Part shown: piece by piece, positions 51,523 through 59,387 of the stretch
Position numbering within the stretch: the first letter of the stretch is position 1
Layout: every line of letters begins with the position of its first letter
Assembly (NCBI GenBank): GCA_945876755.1
Contig: CAMCPM010000003.1
Coordinates: forward strand, 100,518-164,517
Length of the DNA: 64,000 nucleotides
Origin: an uncultured Clostridia bacterium
GTDB lineage: Bacteria; Bacillota; Clostridia; Oscillospirales; Ruminococcaceae
Direction: 5' to 3'
Notes under the pieces: generated by a model
Told to the model about the DNA's origin: nothing
Database searches by the model: none
What the model saw: only the letters and a program-made list of their open reading frames with translations
Made by a program: the position numbers and the translations under genes

Positions 51523-52854
51523 TCAGCTGACCTGTGCAGGTCTATCTGTGTCAATTTTTCTTTCCGGCATAAGGTCTTTTCTGCGGTAAACCGAGGCGAA
51601 AATACCCATAAGTATGCCGCTTGTTACGGCATTGAATATGCCATCGCTCATAAATGGTGCTGTAACATGGCTTTCCATTGCTGTTGTAAATCCGAAATTT
51701 GCCGCAATGAATGCAAACGACATAAACATGAAAACAACTCCGATTGAAATTGCTATAAGCCTGCCGAAACGGTTTTGTATGCGGCTTGACATAATAATCA
51801 TTACCAAAGGCAAAATCACCAAAATGACAGCAACAGCCAAACCTGCAATTAAACCAAACCGTGCGATTATTGCTGTTAAAATATGCGAGTTGTACGGGTC
51901 TGTCAAAGCTGTACTTATACCGTTGTCTTTGCCAAAAAGCACTGCTTCTGTTATTAATTTTCGTATCATATTCTGTTCCCAGTCAGCAGTTGAGCCGTTG
52001 TATCGGATATTTCGCAGGAGTTTAATTAAGGTTAATCCAACTGCCGCAAGTGAAGCAGGTATGTACATAAACAGATAAGCCACAGTTTTATTTATATTGA
52101 AATAACCGTCCTTAACGGCGGTCGTCATAATTGCAAGTGCGGCAATGCCGACAAGAATTGCGCTTGAAAGACAAGGTGCGTAAAGCGAAATAATGGCAGG
52201 CGGAACAACAAGTATAAAACAGCTTAATACAAACCATTTAAATTTTTTGCCGCGCATTGAAAAAACAAATCCGCACATCAGCGGTACCAGAAGTGCTGAT
52301 CCGTAAAAAGCAAAATATCCTGAAAGTGTATTTCGGAATACAATTGTTACCCATTCTGCACCGCTTACATTCTCACCTTTTACTTTGCTCACATTCCAGA
52401 TTACTGTAATTGCAAGAAGCAGCGTAAAAACAACATAAGCAGTTTTAGGCTTGCGTACAAAAATTGTGTAATCGGCAAAATAAAATATTATCGCAGCGGC
52501 TATACAGGCAATCATATTTATAATTTCATCGTTTTTCATAATATCAAATACCGGAAAATAGTCTTCAAAAAAATATCTTGCCAAAACGCCTGTAAACAGA
52601 AGAATAACCGCAGGTAAAAAGACGGCTATAGGAAAGCTTGGACGGTGTGCTGCGTCAAGTCCCATACCAGCTTCTATCGGGTCGCCCATTGTTTTTACTG
52701 CTTCTTCTTCGGCGTTTTCTTCGGGAAGTCCTACCGCAATAAAAGCCTCTGCCTGGTCGTCTATATGGGCTTCAAGCTCTTTTTTCAACGGCTCGTGGAC
52801 ATTACTGCACCTCACCTGCTCCAGCACCGCCTTGATGTATTCTTCCTTTTTCAT
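51523..52854 (-). CDS. HAAS-domain protein with FtsW/RodA-like membrane part
   Basis: A 443-residue membrane protein. The N-terminus (about residues 1-70: MKKEEYIKAVLEQVRCSNVHEPLKKELEAHIDDQ) is the permease-prefix/HAAS domain that pairs with PadR regulators. About ten membrane helices follow in a layout like FtsW/RodA/SpoVE, with an ARFGLIAGLAVAVILVILP segment where SEDS proteins have EELGLIG. The HTDFIF motif with the SEDS catalytic Asp reads NSHILT here and the usual PFISYGG is not seen. It is probably not an active glycosyltransferase. Overlaps padR by four bases. Confidence 0.7.
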   Translation of the reverse strand: MKKEEYIKAVLEQVRCSNVHEPLKKELEAHIDDQAEAFIAVGLPEENAEEEAVKTMGDPIEAGMGLDAAHRPSFPIAVFLPAVILLFTGVLARYFFEDYFPVFDIMKNDEIINMIACIAAAIIFYFADYTIFVRKPKTAYVVFTLLLAITVIWNVSKVKGENVSGAEWVTIVFRNTLSGYFAFYGSALLVPLMCGFVFSMRGKKFKWFVLSCFILVVPPAIISLYAPCLSSAILVGIAALAIMTTAVKDGYFNINKTVAYLFMYIPASLAAVGLTLIKLLRNIRYNGSTADWEQNMIRKLITEAVLFGKDNGISTALTDPYNSHILTAIIARFGLIAGLAVAVILVILPLVMIIMSSRIQNRFGRLIAISIGVVFMFMSFAFIAANFGFTTAMESHVTAPFMSDGIFNAVTSGILMGIFASVYRRKDLMPERKIDTDRPAQVS

Positions 52855-53189
52855 ACGCAGCTTTCTCCCTCCAACACCTTATTTACCGCACCGCTGAACA
52901 AGCTCCATTCGCTCTTTTTTCCCTCAAGGAAACCTGTTCCCTCGTCGGTAATGGAATAATATTTTCTCATGCGCCCGTTTTCCGCCTCTGCCTCACGGGA
53001 GGAAACATATCCTGCTTTTTCAAGAGAGTGCAGCAAAGGATAAAGCGTTCCTGCTTTCAGAGAAAAGGTATTGTCAGAACGCTTTTCAAGCGTTTCTATC
53101 ATCTCATAGCCGTACATTTCTTTCTCTGCAAGCAAATGCAGGATAAGCATACCTGTTGACCCTGCCATAAGACTCTTGTCAATTTTCAT
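52851..53189 (-). CDS. PadR-family regulator
   Basis: A 112-residue winged-helix repressor (LMAGSTGMLILHLLAEKEMYGYEMIETLEKRS; LKAGTLYPLLHSLEKAGYV). The ATG at 53189 is preferred; an ATG at 53207 overlaps the GGAGG at 53201-53205. It is coupled to the HAAS-domain gene. A strong inverted repeat covers its promoter area, so it is likely autoregulated. Confidence 0.92.
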   Translation of the reverse strand: MKIDKSLMAGSTGMLILHLLAEKEMYGYEMIETLEKRSDNTFSLKAGTLYPLLHSLEKAGYVSSREAEAENGRMRKYYSITDEGTGFLEGKKSEWSLFSGAVNKVLEGESCV

Positions 53190-53207
53190 TTTCAAGCATA
53201 CCTCCAT

Positions 53208-53252
53208 ATATATAGATTATCTACATATATTATATATCGATAATCTATATAT
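53208..53252. promoter_or_regulatory. Putative PadR operator
   Basis: A perfect 14-bp inverted repeat ATATATAGATTATC/GATAATCTATATAT with a 17-base centre, directly upstream of the padR ribosome site. Confidence 0.7.
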
Positions 53253-53321
53253 GTCAAGAGGAAAATTAATTTAAGTAAATATATGCGGAAAAAAGATTGC
53301 TGCACTTTCAGATTAAATAAA

Positions 53322-53368
53322 AAGCCTGTCTTTGCAAGTGCATATCCGCAACTTGTAAAGACAGGTTT
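53322..53368. terminator. Terminator of the diguanylate cyclase gene
   Basis: CCTGTCTTT-CAAGT/ACTTG-AAAGACAGG stem (one mismatch pair) ten bases after the stop codon on the - strand. Confidence 0.8.
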
Positions 53369-53377
53369 CTGTATACC

Positions 53378-54406
53378 TTAAAGTATAACACGGTTTCTTC
53401 CGTTTTCCTTAGCCGTGTATAATTTTTCGTCAGCGACCTTTATATTTTCCTCGATGGATTTTGAAGAGTCAAGTTGGGTAACTCCGAAGCTCATTGTTAC
53501 CTTAATATCAAGCTCCTCAAAATGACAAACCGATTCCATAATGCAGATTCTGAGACGCTCTGCCGCATCTGCTGCCTGAACAGCATCGGTATCGGGAAGG
53601 ACTACAATAAACTCTTCTCCGCCCCATCTGTAAATGCCGTCGCAAATACGCGAATTTCTTCGGAAATGTTCGGCAACGTGCTTCAGCACAGCATCGCCTG
53701 CGTTATGACCGTATGTATCGTTTACCTTTTTAAAGAAATCAATATCGCAGATAAAAAGTGAAATGTTTCTGACATTTTCGTTGTCAGTGAGTATTTTTGA
53801 ATATATCTTATCGTAATCGCTGTAAAATCCCATTCTGTTTTTCAGTTCGGTCAGCTTATCGTGGCGTGAATCGTCGAGGAAGCTGTCCGATTCAAGTGTG
53901 ATACCGCATATAAATGCCGCCAATGACAAACGCCTTACGTCCTCTTCAAGGTCAAAGCCGCCGTCACCCAGCTTATTTATTGCCTGATAAGCTCCGATAA
54001 ATTCACCTTTACAGTCGGAAATAGGCATTACAAGTATGGATTTAGTCACATATCCGGTCTTTTTATCAACATCTGAATTGAAATCGGGGTCGTTATACGG
54101 GTCGTTTGTAACAATGGCTCTCTTTTCTGCCAAAGCCTTCCCGACAAGACCCGTTCCCTCCGGTATCGTAATCCTGCCTGCACCCACGGCAGCAGTTGTC
54201 CACAGCGAACGGCTGCGCTTATCCCATTTCCAGAAGCTTGCCCTGTCGGCATTTACAAGAGTTCTTCCTAAATCGGTAAGCAGACGGTAAATTGTGTTGT
54301 GGTCATCCTCTGCATCGCTGTCAGTTTTTGACATTTCTTTGTAAAGATTCTGAGTTATAGTAAATATTTTATCGAGCAAAGCGCTTGAAGAAATATTATT
54401 ATCCAT
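53378..54406 (-). CDS. GAF-GGDEF diguanylate cyclase
   Basis: A 342-residue cytoplasmic enzyme that makes c-di-GMP from two GTP. A GAF sensor takes up about residues 20-165 (DRASFWKWDKRSRSLWTTAAVGAG). The GGDEF domain follows (about 175-342) with the active motif RWGGEEF and the metal-binding CDIDFFKKVNDTYGHNAGD. I see no RxxD inhibitory site before GGEEF. ATG 54406 has AAGGAG eight bases upstream. A c-di-GMP-I riboswitch lies 3 kb away. Confidence 0.93.
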   Translation of the reverse strand: MDNNISSSALLDKIFTITQNLYKEMSKTDSDAEDDHNTIYRLLTDLGRTLVNADRASFWKWDKRSRSLWTTAAVGAGRITIPEGTGLVGKALAEKRAIVTNDPYNDPDFNSDVDKKTGYVTKSILVMPISDCKGEFIGAYQAINKLGDGGFDLEEDVRRLSLAAFICGITLESDSFLDDSRHDKLTELKNRMGFYSDYDKIYSKILTDNENVRNISLFICDIDFFKKVNDTYGHNAGDAVLKHVAEHFRRNSRICDGIYRWGGEEFIVVLPDTDAVQAADAAERLRICIMESVCHFEELDIKVTMSFGVTQLDSSKSIEENIKVADEKLYTAKENGRNRVIL

Positions 54407-54606
54407 TAACAGCACTCCTTTCCAAAATTACACATATACGCTTTTTGTATTCCATAAAAAATTTACATTATTATATCATATTTTTCACTACTTGTAAATA
54501 GATAAAAACAAAATATCAAAAAAATCGTAAAACATAGTGACAAATTCTGAATAATATGTTATAATTATTACAATTAAATTTTAATTTCGGGAGTAAGGTA
54601 TACAGT

Positions 54607-56424
54607 ATGAAAATGAAAAAAAATAAAATAGCCGTTGCCGCAGAATCGTTAATATTGTTTGCTTTGGCTTTTCTGATATCATTCTACGATATATTTTATT
54701 CATTTGACAGCCTGCTTCGTGACAAGCTTTACCAGCAGCCAAGGGGTATCAATAACAAAATCAAAATCATCGCCATCGACGATAAAACTTTGCAGGATAT
54801 TGGACCTTTCGGCACATGGTCAAGAGGTGTTTATGCCGATGTTATAAACAAACTGGGGGATTATCCTGCTGTTATCGCTATGGATATAATGATATTCGGT
54901 GACATGGACAGCGATGGTGACGAAGCCCTGAAAGAGGCGTGCCTTAAAAACGGACATGTAATTTCCGGCTCTTATATAAACTATACCACAGCTTATAAAA
55001 CAGATGAAAACGGAAAGCCGTTCATCGACCATTTCAATGTTGATTCGATAGAACAGCCTATCATTTCCGAAAATGCGGTGACAGGCTTTGTAAACGCCGC
55101 ACCTGATGATGATGGTATAGTACGTTCCGCCGTACTTTCCGAATCATGGAACGACAAAACATACAAAAGCTTTGCGGCTCAGATATACTCGGCATACTGC
55201 GATTTTCTCGGAATTGAGGAAAATATTCCTTCTCTCGACTCCAGAGACAGAATGTGGATAAATTATGCCGGAAAACCTTTTGATTATGAACATATTTCTC
55301 TAAGCAGCATACTCGATGGTACAGTTGACCCCAGAATATTTACCGACTGCATTGTTATCATGGGCGCATACGCTTCGGGACTTCAGGATCAGTTTTCCGT
55401 TCCAAACAGTGCAGACCAGATGTACGGTGTGGAAATTCACGCAAATATAGTTCAGGGACTGCTGGACGGCAAATGCCCTGTTCCTGCCGGAAGAACTGTT
55501 TCTGCCCTTTCCGCTGCCATAATATCTTACTGTGCTTACATTATTTCAAAAAAACTGCGTCTCAGATACTCCACTCCAATCGTTATTTTAATTATTATCG
55601 GCTGTGCAGCGGCAGGAATTGCTCTGAACAGCGCCGGAATAACTTTTCCAATACTGTATGCTCCGCTTTGCTCTCTTGTTTATTATCTGGCAAACATCAT
55701 CAGAAAATATGCTGAAGAAGCCGCCGAAAAACGAAAAATTACTGCTGCATTCAAAAAATACGTTGCTCCGCAGGTTGTTGAAGAAATTGCCAAAACGGGA
55801 AATTATCATATAAAGCTCGGCGGTGAAAACCGTGACATTGCCGTGCTTTTCGTCGATATCAGAGGTTTTACTCCAATGTCTGAAAGTCTTGAACCGGAAC
55901 AGGTCGTGGACATTCTTAACAGCTATCTCAACCTTACCACAAATGCGATATTCAGCAACGGCGGTACGCTTGACAAATTTATCGGAGACGCTACAATGGC
56001 TGTTTTCAACGCTCCCTTCGACCTTGACGACTACATATTCAGAGCCGTAAAAACTGCTTGGGATATTGTAAGCGGCGGAAATGCTATTGAAAGTCAATTT
56101 ATGGAGAAGTACGGGAAATCCGTCAGCTTCGGTGTTGGAGTAAACTGCGGTCCTGCCGTTGTTGGAAATATCGGCTGTGATTTCCGTATGGACTATACTG
56201 CTATCGGAGATACTGTAAACACCGCCGCCCGTCTTGAATCAAATGCCAAAAGAGGTCAGGTACTTATCAGCGAAAAGGTGTATGAACAGGTAAAGGACAG
56301 AGTTACCGTTGAACCTATCGGTGAGATCCCTCTGAAAGGTAAATCAAAAGGTGTTTTCGTGTACTCGCTGACCGGAATAAACGTGTCTGATGAAGAAAAA
56401 GCAAAGGAGCTTGTAAATGAGTAG
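54607..56424 (+). CDS. CHASE2-domain class III adenylate cyclase
   Basis: A 605-residue membrane protein. One helix (about 10-28) leads to an extracellular CHASE2 sensor (about 30-300, KIKIIAIDDKTLQDIGPFGTWSR). Three membrane helices follow, then a cytoplasmic class III cyclase domain (about 400-595). Metal-binding Asp residues are in VLFVDIRGFT and FIGDATMAVF, the purine-selecting Lys in TLDKFIGD, and the Asp in DYTAIGDTVNTAARLE. These favour ATP over GTP. It overlaps the next gene by eight bases. Confidence 0.93.
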   Translation: MKMKKNKIAVAAESLILFALAFLISFYDIFYSFDSLLRDKLYQQPRGINNKIKIIAIDDKTLQDIGPFGTWSRGVYADVINKLGDYPAVIAMDIMIFGDMDSDGDEALKEACLKNGHVISGSYINYTTAYKTDENGKPFIDHFNVDSIEQPIISENAVTGFVNAAPDDDGIVRSAVLSESWNDKTYKSFAAQIYSAYCDFLGIEENIPSLDSRDRMWINYAGKPFDYEHISLSSILDGTVDPRIFTDCIVIMGAYASGLQDQFSVPNSADQMYGVEIHANIVQGLLDGKCPVPAGRTVSALSAAIISYCAYIISKKLRLRYSTPIVILIIIGCAAAGIALNSAGITFPILYAPLCSLVYYLANIIRKYAEEAAEKRKITAAFKKYVAPQVVEEIAKTGNYHIKLGGENRDIAVLFVDIRGFTPMSESLEPEQVVDILNSYLNLTTNAIFSNGGTLDKFIGDATMAVFNAPFDLDDYIFRAVKTAWDIVSGGNAIESQFMEKYGKSVSFGVGVNCGPAVVGNIGCDFRMDYTAIGDTVNTAARLESNAKRGQVLISEKVYEQVKDRVTVEPIGEIPLKGKSKGVFVYSLTGINVSDEEKAKELVNE

Positions 56425-57193
56425 ATTTCTTATTATTCCGCAAATAGACGCTCTTGATGAAAGCCTGAAGCTTGCGGAGAAATACGGCTTCGGTTTTGAA
56501 TACAACGACTTTTTCATTCCGGATATTATGGACGACAAAAGGCTTACCGATGAAATAATCGCAAGGTATAAAGGACATGAACTGCCGGATTACTGCACCA
56601 TGCACGGAGCTTTTTTTGATGTACTCATTTTCAGCGATGACAGAAAGATCCGTGAAATATCCGAACAGAGGATACAAACCAGCCTTAACACGGCACGGGA
56701 AATGGGAGTCCGCGGAGTTGTGTTTCACACAAACTATACCCCATGCCTAACTGCTGATTTCTATGTAAATCACTGGATCGAGCGCAACGAAAAATTCTGG
56801 CGGAAAATTGCCTGCGAATACTCCGATATTGAAATTTATATGGAGAATATGTTTGACAGTTCACCATATATGCTTTGTGAGCTTGCAAAACGTCTTTCGG
56901 ATATAAAAAATTTCGGAGTTTGTCTTGATTATGCCCATGCAGTTATTTTCGGTTCAGACATTAACGGCTGGGTAAAAACTCTTGCACCGTATGTTAAGCA
57001 TATGCACATAAATGACAATGATCTGAAAAATGATCTTCACCTCGCTGCCGGAGACGGAAAAATTGACTGGAAACATTTCAAAGAAAACTTTGAACGTTAC
57101 TTGTCTGCTTCAAAATCCGTGCTGATTGAAACCTCTGCAATAGAAAAGCAGCAGCGTTCTGCCGAATTTCTTTCAAAAATGGGGATTTTATAG
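56417..57193 (+). CDS. Xylose isomerase-like TIM-barrel protein
   Basis: A 258-residue sugar phosphate isomerase/epimerase or AP-endonuclease-2-fold protein. Likely metal ligands are in IYMENMF, VCLDYAHA, HMHINDND and LIETSA. It is coupled to the cyclase gene by an overlap (ATGAGTAG). The substrate cannot be read from sequence. Confidence 0.85.
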   Translation: MSRFLIIPQIDALDESLKLAEKYGFGFEYNDFFIPDIMDDKRLTDEIIARYKGHELPDYCTMHGAFFDVLIFSDDRKIREISEQRIQTSLNTAREMGVRGVVFHTNYTPCLTADFYVNHWIERNEKFWRKIACEYSDIEIYMENMFDSSPYMLCELAKRLSDIKNFGVCLDYAHAVIFGSDINGWVKTLAPYVKHMHINDNDLKNDLHLAAGDGKIDWKHFKENFERYLSASKSVLIETSAIEKQQRSAEFLSKMGIL

Positions 57194-57298
57194 TAATTTA
57201 CCGTGATAATAAGGTAATTAGGCATTGTAGCTTTTTACTTTTTACATATGCAAAAGTTAATTTTCTTTGACATTTATTACGAATATGTATAAAATATA

Positions 57299-57327
57299 TT
57301 GAAATAATTTTTAAACCGTGGTATAAT
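57299..57327 (+). promoter_or_regulatory. Promoter of the riboswitch-FecR gene
   Basis: TTGAAA (57299-57304), 17-bp spacer, TATAAT (57322-57327), six bases before the riboswitch P1 stem. Confidence 0.75.
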
Positions 57328-57333
57328 GTAGTT

Positions 57334-57430
57334 AACAAATAAAAGGCAAAGCCGGTGAAAACCGGCGTCGCAAAGCACGAGCCTAAGCAAAACGATTTTT
57401 CGGGAGTATGGCGGTCGGGCTGCATTTGTT
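57334..57430 (+). ncRNA. c-di-GMP-I (GEMM) riboswitch aptamer
   Basis: P1 is closed by AACAAAT (57334-57340) and ATTTGTT (57424-57430). Inside are GGCAAA, a GAAA-capped stem CCGGT/ACCGG, the conserved CGCAAAGC, and GCCTAA (tetraloop-receptor part). The TATGGCGGTCGGGCTGC strand carries the C that pairs with one guanine of the ligand. The G of GGCAAA that selects c-di-GMP over c-AMP-GMP is present. It lies in the leader of the FecR-domain gene. Confidence 0.85.
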
Positions 57431-57442
57431 GGGCATTGCCCG

Positions 57443-57473
57443 AGGGTGCGGTTTGATTGTATGCTCCCTTTTC
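57443..57473 (+). terminator. Likely riboswitch expression platform
   Basis: AGGGtGC/GCtCCCT stem followed by TTTT. The 3' strand of the aptamer (TCGGGC, 57414-57419) can also pair with GCCCGA (57438-57443), giving an anti-aptamer fold. Whether ligand turns expression on or off cannot be decided by eye. Confidence 0.5.
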
Positions 57474-57495
57474 ATTTATATACGGAGGCGATTTT

Positions 57496-59133
57496 ATGAG
57501 CATTAAAACTTTTTTTGCATCAATGACATTAAAAATGAAAGTAATACTTATTTGTGCTGCTGTTGCTGTTGCAGGAGGAACAGCTGCAGCTTTAGGAATC
57601 ATTCTGACAAAGGAAGAAACATACAGGGTGCTGAAGGTATTTGAACTTACCGGAAACGCAATAGTCGAAAGAAGCGGTTCCGGTGAGCTTGAAGCTTATG
57701 TGGGAATGAATCTCGAAAGCGGAGATATTCTTACAGTCGGCGGCGACAGCACTATACGCATTTCTATGGACAACGATAAATATGTCCTTCTGGACAGCGG
57801 TACTGTTCTCGAACTTATTGCAACGGGAACGCCTTCCGACAGCAGAACATCACTCAACCTAAAAAACGGTACTATTTTAAATGAAATAACCACTCCCCTT
57901 TCAGCTAATTCTTCATATGAGGTATCAACACCTAAAGCAACCATGGCTGTCCGCGGAACAAGCTACATGGTTTCCGTTAAAAAGACCTCAAATGGAAGAT
58001 ATATTATCAGAGAAAACACTTTCCAAGGCAATGTAGAGGCAGAGCTTATTGACAGCAATGGCAACCGTACCGGAAAAACGGCGCTTGTCCCACCCGACAA
58101 GGGCGTTACTATCTGCACCGAACCCGACGAAAACAGCGGAAATCCTGCAGAAGTGGACGGAACCTCAAGATTCGTCACGGAAGATATGAATGGTAATATT
58201 TCCGATCTTGCAGATGATAAAGACCCTCTGCATGATATACAATATAATCTTATTTCAAAATCCATAAAAGATAATGCTCTCCGTTCAAATGACGAAAACC
58301 TTATGCTCCTTGAAAAAAATGTTCTTTTCAAGCTTAGAGGAGAAATGCCGGAAAGTTCCGTTACTTCTGTCACAACTGTTCCGACTGAAACTGAAACGAC
58401 TACTGTAACAACTACTGTCACAACTGTTCCGACGGAAATTGAAACTACTAAAACAACTACTGTAACCACCGTTCCGACTAAAACTGAAACTACTAAAACA
58501 ACAACTGTAACCACCGTTCCGACGAAAACTGAAACTACTACTAAAGCAATTACTGTGACAACTGCTCCGAAAAAAGAAAAGGCACCTAAAAAAACAACTA
58601 CTGTAACCACCGTTCCGACTAAAACTGAAACCACCACAAAAACAACTACCGTGACAACTGTTCCGCCGTCAACAGGAACCGGTCCAATAACATCGGTTCC
58701 GACAGTAACGACTACGGTAACAACCGTTCCTCCGAAAACAGAAACGACTACCACTACAACTGTCCCCACAGAAACAGAAACGACTACCACTACAACTGTC
58801 CCCACAGAAACAGAAGCGACTACAACTACAACTGTCCCCACAGAAACAGAAGCGACTACAACTACAACTGTCCCCACAGAAACAGAAGCGACTACCACAA
58901 CTCCCGCAGCAGGCCAAGGCGTTATCACCGTTATTGATATTAATGGCAACATTCTTTCTGCAGATGCCTATAGCGCCGGTGATGGTTTTATAATTCCCGA
59001 TACAAATGAAAATGTAATGTGGGTGCTTACGAATGAAGATGGAGAGGACTTTGGTTCATATAATTCCGGTGATTGGGTTACTTATGATCTAAACTTCGGA
59101 ACAACGCTCACTTTACAAGCGATCAGCAATTAA
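57496..59133 (+). CDS. FecR-domain surface protein with Thr-rich repeat stalk
   Basis: A 545-residue protein. It has an N-terminal membrane anchor (about residues 14-37), a FecR-type beta domain (about 45-190: GNAIVERSGSGELEAYVGMNLESGDIL; STPKATMAVRGTSYMVSV) and a linker. A long Thr/Val/Pro stalk follows (about 290-475) of units such as TTTVTTVPTKTETT. A small C-terminal beta domain ends it. Stalks of this type hold adhesive domains away from the cell. ACGGAGGCG precedes ATG 57496. Controlled by the c-di-GMP riboswitch upstream. Confidence 0.85.
   Translation: MSIKTFFASMTLKMKVILICAAVAVAGGTAAALGIILTKEETYRVLKVFELTGNAIVERSGSGELEAYVGMNLESGDILTVGGDSTIRISMDNDKYVLLDSGTVLELIATGTPSDSRTSLNLKNGTILNEITTPLSANSSYEVSTPKATMAVRGTSYMVSVKKTSNGRYIIRENTFQGNVEAELIDSNGNRTGKTALVPPDKGVTICTEPDENSGNPAEVDGTSRFVTEDMNGNISDLADDKDPLHDIQYNLISKSIKDNALRSNDENLMLLEKNVLFKLRGEMPESSVTSVTTVPTETETTTVTTTVTTVPTEIETTKTTTVTTVPTKTETTKTTTVTTVPTKTETTTKAITVTTAPKKEKAPKKTTTVTTVPTKTETTTKTTTVTTVPPSTGTGPITSVPTVTTTVTTVPPKTETTTTTTVPTETETTTTTTVPTETEATTTTTVPTETEATTTTTVPTETEATTTTPAAGQGVITVIDINGNILSADAYSAGDGFIIPDTNENVMWVLTNEDGEDFGSYNSGDWVTYDLNFGTTLTLQAISN
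58361..58905 (+). repeat. Tandem repeats coding the Thr-rich stalk
   Basis: Imperfect units of about 30-45 bases. The last three or four are nearly identical (units containing ACTGTCCCCACAGAAACAG, 58755-58890), a form prone to length change by slippage or recombination. Confidence 0.8.
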
Positions 59134-59200
59134 TCGTCTCAACGGGTTACAGTTTTATTACAAGCCGTAATCATTTAACAAACTAAGATTTGTACAAAGC

Positions 59201-59237
59201 AGATCCCTCTTTGGTAATTATGCCAGAGAGGGAATCT
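59201..59237 (+). terminator. Terminator of the FecR-domain gene
   Basis: AGAT-CCCTCTTTGG/CCAGAGAGGG-ATCT stem (one bulge, one wobble) followed by a T-rich stretch. Confidence 0.75.
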
Positions 59238-59387
59238 TTCTTTCGGATAAATTTTTTGTTCAATTAATGCTAAACAGACGTTAAATCTATGTATAATGCC
59301 CCGAATTTCGGCAGTTTACCTTGACTTTTAAGCGCAGCGGCAATATAATAAAAATAATGGTATATAAATATTTTTAGGAGGTTTCCT

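Noticed and set aside
58361..58905. Possible CRISPR array
   Set aside because: The repeats are contiguous, coding and without unique spacers.
57963..58952. A 329-codon open frame on the - strand, Val/Ser/Gly-rich
   Set aside because: It is the mirror of the Thr-repeat stalk: tandem repeats without stops in one frame often stay open in another. It has no ribosome site and no recognisable domain.
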